Assembly (NCBI GenBank): GCA_020086605.1
Contig: JACBWW010000016.1
Location: 18,561,096 to 18,625,095, forward strand
Direction of reading: 5' to 3'
From: Lanius collurio
Taxonomy: Eukaryota; Chordata; Aves; Passeriformes; Laniidae
Length of the DNA stretch: 64,000 nucleotides
Shown here: one piece after another, positions 11,940 through 22,855 of the stretch
Layout of the letters: every line of letters starts with the position of its first letter
Numbering within the stretch: the stretch's first letter is position 1
Notes under the pieces: generated by a model
The model's database searches: none
Told to the model about the DNA's origin: nothing
Seen by the model: the letters and a program-made list of their open reading frames with translations, nothing else
Made by a program: the position numbers and the translations under genes

Positions 11940-14900
11940 TTGACCCCTCTTTATTCCCTTTTAGTTTCTTTCTGCTTTCATTTTCATGCCTAATTTGTGG
12001 CAGGAGCTTTCTGGAACTGGATTTGTCCTATTTTTTTCTCAGGGTACCTACTGGTCCTCTAAAACTTTCTCAGAGTAGCTAATGCCGGATGATGTTGATT
12101 CAAACCTACAGACTTTAAAATTTCACAAATTCTGAGTGGATATTCAGTTACATTTCCTCTTACAAACACAGGTAATTTTCTTTCAGGTGATTAAAAAAAA
12201 AATCATACTAATACTGACATCAGTAATTACATTTAGGTCAACTTTCACCTGAAATATCTTACAGCCAGAGTTCAGGATACTGGTCCTATATCCTACTCAT
12301 AGTGTACATATTAGATCTACCAGAGAGTCTACCTGGAATTCAGCTACTAAACATTGGAGAAATGCAATATGGCATTAGGTGATCTTTTCAAGAATAGCCA
12401 GTTCACAGGAAGGGTCTGGAACACTTTCTTGGGGGAAATTGTGCTTGCTAAAAACCTCCAAGAGTTCAAAGGATGACTAGTCAAGTCTATGGGGAAAAAA
12501 ATCTAACCAGAGCTATTAAATACAAAGCAACCAAGCCTGGTTCAGCAAACCCTTGCAAGCTGGGGGGGTTTCAGAAGTGTTGCTGTATATGTTCTCTGTT
12601 CCTGTTCTTTTCCTCAAGATGTCTCTTGTTCCCATTTAGAACTGTCACCAGCCCATCCCTACAAAATCTAAGTGTGGTACTTTACAAAGAAATTTTAAAG
12701 AAGAAGAAACTGAGGAGAAATCAAACAATTGCAGAGATAATAAATTAAAGAATGGGGCAAAATATGAACTTTTTTAAAAAACCCTAAGAACAGGAATGCA
12801 GAGAACACTGAAGGGGACACTTTTTATGCAGCACCAGCCACTCCCTGACATGGTCCAAGGAGCCACAGTAGCAATCTAGGGCTGGAGACAGGTGGGACTT
12901 GGTAGAAGACATTGATCTGACAAGGCAACTCTTCTGTGTCCATCCTGCTGAGCTCATTGTCACAAATATTTCATGGGATTCCAGACTTCAAACCCATTTC
13001 ACTGGAGGGGAAATGTGGCTGCAGGACATTGTGATTGAATAACCTATTTCAACCTCATGACTCACAGATTGGTTTTTGCTTTTTTTTTTTTCTTTCTGCT
13101 TTTCCTAGAAGATGAGCTTTCATCTGATATCCATTCTAAAGTGACTTTAGTTTTGTTAAGACTGACCTCATCCTGTACTTGTCCAGCACTGGTTGCTGAA
13201 TTAACGACCCCTTATTTTGAATATATTCATAAGTGATATGCATTATAGAAATCTCTTAGCTTAGAGCAGGAACTTCATTTTTACCAGGAAAAATCTATAA
13301 ACTTCCATGGAGCCATTTTCAGAAGAAATGTTTGCCTAAAACTTATTATCTGCTAAATGTCTTTTTTTTTGTCCATTGTCTGTGTCCTGGATTTGAAATG
13401 TTGAGCCCTGAATGTTGGTCTTTATGGGGCCCTTTTGATGTGTGCTGCTGACCTGTGAGCTTCACCTCTTGCAAGTGAAGGGGTCCCTGCACCTGCACTC
13501 ATGGCAGACCTGTTCTGTAGGTGAGGGAAGGCGCCAGACCTTGCAAATGTGGCTGGTTTATCCCAGCACTGGTTCTGTGGGGCAGCTTTGGAGGCAGTGC
13601 AGACATGACCCAGCTGGAGAGACCCACGGCTCTACTGCACGGCTGGGAGAAGGATGAGTGTTGTTCCTGGCACTCAGTTGAGCCAACACTGCAGAGGAGC
13701 TGTGTGAGAGGGTGCTGGGGGATGCAGCTGGGCCATGCTGGCCTGAAGGCAGCACCTGTGGCTCTGGAGGACTGAGAACAAAAGGATGTGGCGAGCATGG
13801 GTAAATCAGGAAAGCAAGGCTATTTGCCTTCCCTTTCCACCTGTGCTTGAGAGTCTGTAGCTGAGCAAAAACTTGAAAACTCCTAATTGAGGTCAAAGCA
13901 AAATGAGTGAAAACAGAAAGCAATGGAAGGCAAATGAGTTATCTCTTTTGAGGGATGTCATAGTGTGGTGGTTCTCAACATGGAATGCCAGCAGTGAGTT
14001 AAATTGGACAAGGTTCCCACGTCATAAATCTAAGTTTTGAATGGCTGTAAGGTGTTACTGGGTGTGCAGAGAACATGTTGCAGGTGAGAATGAGGTCCAC
14101 ATCTGACTGCTCTCTTTGTATCTGGGCACTGAAGTGCAGGTCATAAGATGCTGTAGTGCCTGTCCACTACTGCTTTAAAATTAGGATTCTTGTGTGGTTT
14201 CCCACTGTCCTCAGCTAACCCCATATGCAAAAAAAAGGTAGAACTCTTGCAGGATACAGGTAGGGATTGCCGAAATGGAAAAGAAATTGAAGAAGCCAAA
14301 TTAGAAATAGAGAGCTTTGGAATTTCAGCCAAGTTCCAGAGAAATCCCTGGCAAACTGTTTGGTATTGGCTGCCTTAGAAAGGTCTGAATATCTTGAAGT
14401 TGAAAAGTCTGAAAAAGTAATCCAGAATATCTTGGTGCAGAGCAAGGTGACAAAATGAAGGATGCATCACTCTGTAATTACCTCATCAAACTGCTTTCAA
14501 ATGACTATGGCTGTAGTTGCACTTCCAAAGCCAAAGGAGGGATTAGGACCTCTGTCTGCTTGGATTTTGTTCAACAGGAAGAGTCTCTGCCCTGCAGACC
14601 TGCTATATAGGGACGGGACTTTTATGTGAGGTCTGAGGAAAGGTCAGCCCCATACCAGGCAAGATTCTCCCAACCAGTGGGAGGAAAACCAAACCCTCTC
14701 CTGGGAGAAGCTGAGTTATGCAACAGGGACCAGTGAGAAGACACTGAAATTGAATCCCTGAGACTTTGGCTCATCAGCCTTAGAAAAACACTTGTGTTGG
14801 AAGGCTCCGCATTTAATTGCTGGGGAAACTTGATCAGAGCAGAAAGGAGATTCCCAGCCTCTGGCTAAACTGTTGGCTTTACTCAGTGGTTTCTATCAGC

Positions 14901-15490
14901 CATGTGCTTCTCAGAAAGTTCCTTTCAGGTGCATCTTTCCTGAAAGATTAAATGCCTCCATGCAGATTACAGTGCTGGGGATTAATTGCCCCCTGAGGCG
15001 GAACAACTGATCTCTTAGGCCATGTGCACAGGATGCAAACCATGTATAATGCAGGAAGCAGAGAGGGTTTGCTATACAAAACAATCGGGAAACATATTAT
15101 TTAAGGAAAGTCTAATCTCTTAAGGAAGAGAAATATGGACAGAGTGCAGAGCAAAGTCTGTCCTAGGCGATAAGAAATTAGTGGTCTTAGAATGACACCC
15201 AAATTCCAGTTGCTGCAGGAATTTGGGCTTAATCCAACTCCACTAAAGTTGATGGAAAACTTGTGAATGTTACATCTTCCATGCTGCAAGAAGTGAAGAG
15301 CCATTTGAAAGATGGGAGAGGAGTGGGAGTAAAAGCTGGTGAAAATAAGAGAGCAGCCTGAACTAAGAAATTTTCAAACTTGAGGAGACTTGAATGGTCT
15401 GGAATTGAGGATACCCATTTGGACAGTTACCAAGAGACAGTAACTGCCTCAGTATTTTGATCATAATCTTGCTTACGAGTCTGGAAGCCT
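11940..15490. other. Non-genic stretch
   Basis: No gene is seen. A GC-richer island at about 13.44-13.80 kb has overlapping open frames on both strands (71-121 codons), which I attribute to base composition. An 8-bp inverted repeat (CTTTCAGG / CCTGAAAG, 9-nt loop) lies at 14922-14946 and is ordinary by chance. Short T runs occur near 13.08 and 13.36 kb. Confidence 0.65.
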
Positions 15491-15556
15491 TTCCTTTCCC
15501 AATTTTATTTAGGTTTACTGAGAGTGACTTCTAGATCTCAGCTGTTAACTGGCCAC

Positions 15557-16112
15557 ATCCACGTTTGTGCAAGCCCTCGAGCACCTCTGTGTAGTATTTC
15601 AGCCTTGGTAGGTGCTTCAGGTGCCCTGTCCCAGTGGGTGCATCAGGCTGTTGCTTTGTGGGACTGCTTGAGCCCCTTTACCCCATCAGATGTGGAGATG
15701 AACCCAGAAAAGGCTCTGACTGTCGGACAGAGATCCACGGGCAGGAAGATGGGAGCAGATGATATCGAGAGTTCATTCAGCGATTAAATAAACCGCTGTG
15801 ATAATACAGCAGGACTTGTGGTTCTGGCAGACAGCACACTTCTCACATGACACTGAGTCACTTTGGGGGGTTGTTTTCTTCCCGTTCATTTACCTCTCGT
15901 TCAGCGCTGCCGGTGGGTAAATAGCGAAATGGAATTCTCAGGGTGTGATCTTTACAAAGGCCACTGAAACACTTCCTCCGGAGAGCGCTGATTGGAGACA
16001 ATTGCGGGTAGAGGGGGAGGAAGTGTCCTGTTTGAACTTTTGGGTGAAAGATGCAGATTCAGTGACACCGAACTGTACATTAATTTCATTTTCTGTTGTG
16101 GAAGGGAAAACG
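15557..16112. promoter_or_regulatory. CpG-retaining candidate enhancer or promoter
   Basis: About 17 CpGs occur in 555 bp, against very few in the kilobases on either side. A canonical AP-1 heptamer TGAGTCA lies at 15854-15860. Two convergent ETS-type sites (15969-15979 and 16016-16026) form an 11-bp inverted repeat around an inverted CCAAT box (CTGATTGGA, 15988-15996). ETS plus NF-Y without a TATA box is the pattern of many vertebrate CpG-type promoters, and ETS plus AP-1 is common in enhancers. No transcript or first exon is evident on either side, so whether this is a promoter, an enhancer or an untranscribed conserved element is open. Motifs are seen; function is inferred. Confidence 0.4.
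15969..16026. promoter_or_regulatory. Inverted pair of ETS sites flanking a CCAAT box
   Basis: ACACTTCCTCC at 15969-15979 and GGAGGAAGTGT at 16016-16026 are exact reverse complements separated by 36 bp. Each arm holds a GAGGAAGTG core of the PU.1/ETS class. The spacer contains GCGCTGATTGG, an inverted CCAAT box matching the NF-Y preference, followed by CAATTGCGGG. The spacing would place the two ETS cores roughly four and a half helical turns apart. The symmetry is read directly; factor occupancy is inference. Confidence 0.45.
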
Positions 16113-16199
16113 AGAGAAGTCAAAATAGTTCTTTTTGTTTCCAAATTGAATGCTTGCATTTTCCCATGTGAAGAGACTTTTCATGTCAAAGATCATTTT

Positions 16200-17230
16200 T
16201 ACTTTCTTGTTTGAAATCTTGCAATGGAAAAGAAAATATTTTAGATGATTTTTTCCCCCCATTTAATCAGATACTTTAGAAAGAAATTTCAGATCATGCC
16301 AACATTTCAGTTCAATATTTAATTTGGAAGAGGCAGAAAACTGAAATACCCACCATTCCAAGAGTTCAGATTAGAATGCAAATATTCTATTCCCATGGAG
16401 CTCCCACTCATCCCAGGAGTCTTGAGCCCTCTGCGCAGTTTACTGGGGAGGACAGGATAAGCACCTGGCCAGGGCACTGAAAAATGAGTGTCTGGTGCCC
16501 TCTATGGGTCCATCAAACCGGTGGGCCTGAGTCTGACCCCCGAATTCCAGTTGGTATGCCTGAAAATCAGATTTAGGAGATCGTGATATAAACAGATTAC
16601 CCCTCTGACCAAGAAAAATCCATGAATGCCTTGAAAGTTCTTCTAGAAACAAAATTTGAAACCGAGCTTTAAAAATATGTCTTTTGCCTCAGAATGCAGG
16701 ATCATGATGTTTCTGGAAGACAAGAGCTAAAAAACCTTAAACTATTGCCTCTTAACTAGGTTTAATATGGCATGAATGAAATGAGACAGGTCTCTCACAG
16801 GGAAACAAGGCAGCAGGGTCTTTCTCAGGGTATTCCTCTTAAGCTAGACCTGTACAGAAGGTGCAAAGTCCCTCTATCTACATGCCTGAGCTGGCTTAAT
16901 TTCCTCAGTTTGGGCAGAGCCGGTGACAACGCTGACTTTCTGAGCAGGCTGTGCCCAGAGGCAGCCTTTCGTATTTAGCAGCTGGAGTCAGTGTGTCTGT
17001 GCTGGCTGCAGTGCTGGGAGCCCCTGAGAGCTGCTTCAACCTGACAGTGTAGGAACAGCTCTGGTTTTCAGTAAAATACTCGAGGTGGAGGGAGCTGAGA
17101 GATACCAAGGGACTCCTAAGGGTTTTTTTGCAAATCAATTTACAAAGGTGCCAGAAATAACATGGAGTGCTGGCTGGGATGAGAGCAATTTTTGCTTCTG
17201 AGACTTCCTGTGCAGTGCTGATAAAATAAA
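16200..17230. other. Non-genic stretch, overlaps 3' half of a long minus-strand frame
   Basis: No recognisable gene is present. The minus-strand frame entering from 17471 stays open to 16905 (188 codons, the second longest in the window) but shows no domain in this part, which would be intronic if the candidate donor at 17235-17240 were used. The rest has only short frames and a C6 run near 16255. Confidence 0.55.
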
Positions 17231-17240
17231 CTCTACTTAC

Positions 17241-17388
17241 CTTTCCCTGCTTCTGTACACTGATGTGGCTTGTTACAAATTTCATCTCTCCCAGCCCTTC
17301 TTTCTCATTTATTTCCTCCAGTGAATATGGAGCTGGCATGGGAAATCGAATGGGAAGACTGGAAAACTGGTCATCTCTATGCTCAGAC
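17241..17388 (-). other. Candidate coding exon (unrecognised), speculative
   Basis: Read on the minus strand, a TTTGGGCTTTTCCAG acceptor ends at 17389, and the segment runs 148 bp to a consensus donor (AAAG then GTAAGTAG) whose GT begins at 17240. A second possible acceptor gives a start at 17358. The frame is open throughout: one base completes a codon, then 49 codons follow. The peptide is non-repetitive and hydrophilic, with a proline-containing FPMPAPYSLEEINEKEG region. It lies inside an ATG-initiated 188-codon frame (16905-17471). I recognise no family and see no partner exon. The donor is the best minus-strand GTAAGT context I noticed, but a lone exon-like segment may be chance. Confidence 0.22.
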
Positions 17389-17451
17389 CTGGAAAAGCCC
17401 AAATTATGAGCAAGTTTAAAATCTTCTCTGTTCAGATACTGAGTTGTGGGT

Positions 17452-17489
17452 CTAAGACCTGTGAATCTCACTAAGACCTGTGAATTTCC
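17452..17489. repeat. 19-bp tandem duplication, two copies
   Basis: The unit CTAAGACCTGTGAATCTCA at 17452-17470 is repeated at 17471-17489 with a single C-to-T difference near its end. The ATG of the long minus-strand frame falls at the junction, so that start may be a product of the duplication rather than a conserved codon. Confidence 0.93.
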
Positions 17490-18200
17490 AGCCTTGTTCA
17501 GGGTCCTTGGGACAACAAAGCTCTTCTAAAACATGGGTTGTGGAAAGATAATGAATAGGAAGCCAAGGGCAGAGCTTGGGCAGAAGGGACAAGACAGGGA
17601 TGGTGGTGGGCCCAGTGTCTCTTGCAGGCAGAGGGTTCCCTGTGACTGGGTTCATGATGGCTGCTGTTTCCTGAGTGAGTTTTAGCAAGCTTTTCACAGC
17701 AGAGTGACTCAAATCCCCAAACTCTTGATGACATCTGAACTCTGTCAGCATGTGGGAATCCCGTTGAATTTCTGTGGCTGCAGCCCATCTTCCTGTTGCC
17801 AGCAGCAACTTCCCATCATCCCATGCTTTGCCAGCACCAGTCCTGAATGGAAGAGATTGTATATTCACCTAGAATTGAATGTTTTAATTTGACAGAAAGC
17901 AAAAGAGGTGCATATAGAGTCAAACTTACAGGGCCTGATTGATTTGAAAAGAGAGGGCAGGGAAAAAAGTCTTAGGTGCGGTTTACCTTGTAAAGTATGT
18001 GTTTCCCTGCTGGTAAGGTATGTATATGAGTTTCCCTCCAATTCAAAGCAAGCTCTGTTCATCTCCTGTGTTGCCAGGATGGGCACTTTAGAAGGGAGCA
18101 ATCCATTCCGTGAGAGGGAGCAAGGATGAGTGAGGTTGCAACGTGCAGCTGACCAGAGACATTTCCCTGGGTTGCTGGGTCAGGCTCAGCCCTGGGCTTC
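17490..18200. other. Non-genic stretch with overlapping short frames
   Basis: Two overlapping minus-strand frames (138 and 96 codons) cover 17.45-17.87 kb in different phases, which argues against either being real. No domain, transposon or RNA gene is recognised. Confidence 0.55.
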
Positions 18201-18224
18201 TTCAGCAATGCACAGACCTCAGTG

Positions 18225-18360
18225 GTTTGCAAATGATTTAATCAGATCCCTCATGTGTCACCGACTGATGGATCCCACCTTCTGCTGACCCGAATCATAT
18301 GAGAATTCACCACTTCCCGTGGTAGTTTGTCCTAAAATTAATCATCCTCGCCGTTCAAAA
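18225..18360. promoter_or_regulatory. Small CpG-retaining patch, candidate conserved element
   Basis: CACCGACTGATGG, GACCCGAATCATATG, TTCCCGTGG and CCTCGCCGTTC give five CpGs in about 135 bp, with an AATTAATCATC homeodomain-type core at 18336-18346 and a CATATG E-box near 18296. This resembles a short conserved non-coding element. There is no direct evidence of function. Confidence 0.25.
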
Positions 18361-18657
18361 GATGTCTTTTATTTCTCAGTTTCTGGCTCTGCCTTATAGG
18401 CACAGCCTGTAACTAGCCTTTCTCTGCTGCATGAAAGGGTCTATTCACCTGAGGTGTTTTCACTGGGTGAAGATATTTTTATTTCTTCTAATCTACTTGT
18501 CTCAATAAGTTTTGATAGCAAATAAGTCTGTAAATTAATTGTTAAGAAGTGTTTTAGCTATGCCTTTACTTCTGGAATTGTGTTTTACCCACCCCCACCC
18601 CTCTCCAAATAAACCCCTCCAAACTTTGATAAGCATTTTAATTATTCACACAAGAAT

Positions 18658-18682
18658 TGGTCTTGGTATTGTACCAAGACCA
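18658..18682. repeat. 25-nt near-perfect palindrome (11-bp stem, 3-nt loop)
   Basis: TGGTCTTGGTA, loop TTG, then TACCAAGACCA: all 11 stem positions pair. The expected count of such a tight 11-bp inverted repeat in 64 kb is well under one. It could form a cruciform or RNA hairpin, or be a symmetric protein site. It is too short for a standard pre-miRNA. Confidence 0.9.
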
Positions 18683-18699
18683 CACAAAGAGAGAGAACC

Positions 18700-20670
18700 A
18701 CCTGCCTTCATGGCTGTCTGTGCCTCTGTTGATCTAGTCAAGTAAAAGTGATATATTTAGTTTCTTTCTCTTTTGTCAGTGCATCCTCTCTAGATTCTTC
18801 TACAGATCTCAAATAACTAAGCTTTGCCCAAAACATGCCTTTATCAATGTGTTGTAATGGCAGTTTGTATGTGGAATGTTGCATTGTGTACAGTTTGCAC
18901 ATTGTATTTGCCAACCATCTCTCCAACTAATTGCAGGTTTGCTTATCAAACTCTCTGTTACATAAAACATTCTTGATTGGCATTAGTTTTATTTTCAGAC
19001 TTCTGTTCTTTCTTTGCCTTTCAGCTGAATCATCTATCAACTTCTCCATTCTTTTTGCCTGGGCTGATTTCAGGCTCCCTGGATGAAAATTGGCAGGGTA
19101 AGCCACTTTTTCTTTCTGAAACTCCCCCTGTGTTTACCACGTGTCAGTCCTCTTGAATTTCGTAGCTTTTTAGGACATGCTAATCATGTGCTGACATTTG
19201 GCTAAGTCTTTGGGAGTTTACATGTGCACACAGACCATACAGGAGGTGAATCCTCCTTCTCCATATTGCTGTGTTCCTTCTGAAGTGTTCCAAACCCAGA
19301 GCTAAACTACTAGCTGAATATTTTTTCTTTTCTCAGTTGCCTCTTATCAGCAATTTTACACTCTGCAGTCAGGTAACGGACAATTGTTAGAAATTCTGTT
19401 ATCACATTGTTGCTTAAGCATTTGTCTTTGGCTTCCAATCTGCCAGCAGTAACTTTCCTGATATCTTTTGCCTCCTTTATCAGTTACCTGCAGTTCACAG
19501 CTTCTAACTGATATTTAATGCTGCTGTTCTTTCTTCTAAAAATGGCTTCATGTAGCTATTTCTATTACTTCTGGGTTTTTGTCTGAATTTGGCTTTTAGC
19601 CAAAACTGGCCTTGTTCCTTGATTGGGAAATTAGTGGTTTATTAAAATATAAATAAATAGAGAGGAGGAGGTGGTTAATGATGCAAAAGTTGGCTGAAAT
19701 AGCAATCCCCTTAAAAAATAAATCCTGTGCCAAGAAAAATACGTGGAGTCAGGTCAGAAAGACCCAGTCTCAATAGCTGTGTTAGGAGAATGTGAACATG
19801 CAGAGATAAGAAGTTACTGCACATCCCCAGTCGTTTAAGGAATAGCTTAATAAACATAAGCCTGTGATGGGAGGCAGTGAAAGAGCAGAGGAAAGCAGCA
19901 CAGTCCATCTTCAAATTCAACAAAAGAATTGCAAATGTTGCAATTGCAACAAATGATCTGTTCCTGGCCTGCCATACCTGAGGTGGATCTTCTTGTCAGA
20001 GTGGATTTTTGCTTTTATTTTAATAATGCAAATCAGCAGTACAGGTTTATAAAAAGTTCATTTTGTCCGGCAAACCTGCATTTTTTTTTATCAGAGTTCA
20101 TGGATTTTAGAGAAGTGTATAATCACAGTGTCTTGCAATGAAACCTACTTAGGTAATCAATGCAAAGTTGTCTTGGAGAGAGGCATTGCTGCTGGGCTGA
20201 AAATGCTCTCTATGGGAACAATGAAAACAGATAGCTTTAAGATGCAGGCAGGGTTTCTTTTTTGTGGGTCACTGAAGAGATCAGTACAGATCCAGGTTCT
20301 CGACTTGAAGAGCTGATTTTTAAAAGAAACAAAAAAAATTTCAAGATCCTTATGTGTTCTTGGTCATGAATTCTGCTGCAGTCTTCAGCTAGGAGACAGG
20401 ACCATGACTAGTAAAGACAGATGTGTTACTAAAATGAAAAATAATACAGGTGGGAGAAGAAGCAGGCAAGCAAGGAGGCATGTTGTGGAGAAAATAAATC
20501 TGAAACCAATCTATTTTGTAGGAAATGTAGGGAAAGTAAACTTATGCAGGAGCAAAACTGGTGGAAATGGGCATTTCTGGAGGAACACATAAAAATGATC
20601 CAATGGGATGCAAAGAAAATCCCCATAACTAAAGTTTTGAGGCTGCTTGTGCAACAGGCATCATGTTACG
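18700..20670. other. Non-genic stretch
   Basis: AT-rich sequence with no gene, long frame or named repeat. A T9 run lies near 20.08 kb. Nothing else stands out. Confidence 0.7.
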
Positions 20671-20674
20671 GACT

Positions 20675-20746
20675 AAGGAGTTGATTGACTCCTCTGTTCT
20701 TGAAGGTTTTTTCCAAGCTTGACAATTCTGTGAGTCTGTGAATCTG
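20675..20746 (+). mobile_element. CR1 LINE 3'-end fragment
   Basis: The order GGAGTTGATTGACTCCT, CTTGAAGGTTTTTTCCAAG, then ATTCTGTGAGTCTGTGAATC follows the avian CR1 3' UTR (leading GTTGGAC-like motif, AAGGTCCCTTCCAAC-like motif, terminal ATTCTRTG octamer repeats). Only the non-coding tail is present, consistent with the usual 5' truncation of CR1 insertions. It is diverged, so an old copy. The left boundary is uncertain. Confidence 0.7.
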
Positions 20747-20749
20747 TTG

Positions 20750-22821
20750 TGGCTGATCACTGAATTCTTAATATTGGCAAATTGGAGACAGATCAGAGAA
20801 GAGCAAGGAAAAAAATATTAAAGCAGCAAATTTGTTGTTTTACATGACAAATAGCCCATGCTGAGTCCAGCAGAGTTACTATGTGTTCACACCCTTAGTG
20901 AGTGAAACCACAGCCTAGGGCTCTCCTCTGCTCATGAGTCTTTAGTTCCATGCACACAAGACATTCCTAGGCCCATCTGGCTGCTCCTCTCTGTCCTGGG
21001 CCAGTGTTACTGTCACTGAACCTCCAGTCCATTACAGCGATAGAGGCAACAAAGGCCATTCCATGGGAAAGTTTCCTGATCGCATGACATATTCAGGGGA
21101 TGGATGTTTTCAGAAATGATGGGGTAAGGAGTCATTAAAACAGCATGATAAGGTTTCTGAGTTACCAGGATAGGCTGGTGGATCTGTTCCCTCTATTTCA
21201 GGAAGCTGTGCCTTGGCACTGCTCGATCTGCAGGTCCCTAGAGAGGCTGGTGGTTTGTACTCTCTGACTGCTGTGCAAGGGCTGGAGAGTCAGTATGGAG
21301 TGGCCTTACAGGCAGGAAAGACTGAGCTTCATAATCCCCCAAGACAGTAAATACTTATTTCTGACCTACACCTGCTTTCCTGACTTTGTTACATCTGGTT
21401 GCCTGTTCATTCTGCACTGTATCATTACTCTTAGCCTGGGACAGCTTGGGATGTTCTTCTGTCCTAGCCAAAGTTGTCAGCATTGTGCTCCACACTGATG
21501 TCTGCCTTAAGCAGGGGTTTATAGAGTTTCTTCAGTCTTTCAACTCTACTGTGTCAGAGTGGGCCATCAGAGATGGCTTTGAATTTGCTGTTAATTGACA
21601 CATGCCCAGATTTTCTGAAGAGAAGAGGAGGATTTGGCAACACTCCGAGATCTCAGTTGTGGAGATCTCATCATGCCCTTCTGTGCCAGCCAAGACTCAG
21701 AGGCATTGCAAGAAGGATTGCCCAGACTGCTTGCCATGACAGCTATAAATTGTCCTGTCTTTTCAGGCATACAAAAGAGCAGTGACAACTGTATTGTAGG
21801 CATTTGCTTTTGTGTGCAGTCGGATGTTGCCTTCATTCCAGACACACTGAATTCATCTCCCCAGGGCTGCCCTGGCTGGTGCTCGGCACTCATGCCTTTC
21901 CAAGGCAGCACATTGCCAGGGTAGCAGTTTCTTTACCCATGTCAGTACAACATTGTCAACTGCCTTTATACGCTTGCCACCAAGGCCTTTTTCCCTCTGC
22001 TGCTGGCATTTGGCCTACTTAAGCAACTAGTAATGATCAGAACATTTCTGAGTGTGTGCGCAACCAACAAATGATTGTTAGAAGATGACAGATTGCAGGC
22101 CAGCAGCTCTGTGATTTTTTGTCCCATGAGAATGGCTGCAATGGACCAGACCACAGAATCCCAGGATTCTGTTTCCAGTCGTGGCTCAGAGAAGGGAACT
22201 AGTAAAGGGTTTCAGAAAAGGTTAAGTGCATAATACAGCTCTCCCTCATGCATTCCTGACCTCCAACTGTTATCATTTTGAGCTTTCTAAGGCAGGCACA
22301 GGCTGGGGACAACCTCTGTGGATTTCTCTTCTATGAAGTTGTTCACCCTCCCCTTGAGTCTCTGTAAATTCCCAGTGTCTTCAATGCCTTGTAGTTCATC
22401 TGTCTTACACCTTTTTGACATTTTTCTCTTTGCCTCTAATAATGACATTTACTGTCCTTTAGTGTTTGTAGTGTTGTCTTCCACTGGGCAACAAGTCAGA
22501 GTGACACACCAGTGATGTGCACCTGCACTGAAGTCTACTCTGGGGTATCAGTGTTTACTCCCCCAGCTCACCCACCCAGAAGAAAAGACTACTGACTTCA
22601 TATTTGCTAAGTGACATTTGCTGCCTATAATAGATCTGCAAGACACTTGTGTAGCACTGTCCTAGTGACCACAGTCACTCTCCAGCTTCAGATATGCCTC
22701 AGATATTCCCTCTTTCCTGATTCTCTCTGCAGTGTGCATCATTCTGAAAGGAAATAAATCAAAAGGGCTCCCCAGGATTGTGCTGGGACACTAGAAACAG
22801 AACTGCACAAGGTATTGTCTC

Positions 22822-22855
<34 letters not shown>

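Noticed and set aside
13965..14000. GGTGGTTCTCAACATGGAATG resembling the end of an ancient hAT element
   Set aside because: Only about a dozen bases match, with no second terminal repeat or target-site duplication visible.
16905..17471. 188-codon minus-strand frame as a complete gene
   Set aside because: No recognisable domain, its ATG lies on a tandem-duplication junction, and the length is within chance. Only the inner exon-like part is kept as a low-confidence candidate.
22150..22185. CACAGAATCCCAGGATTCTG resembling a minus-strand CR1 end
   Set aside because: The sequence that should follow in CR1 is absent, so the short similarity is not enough.
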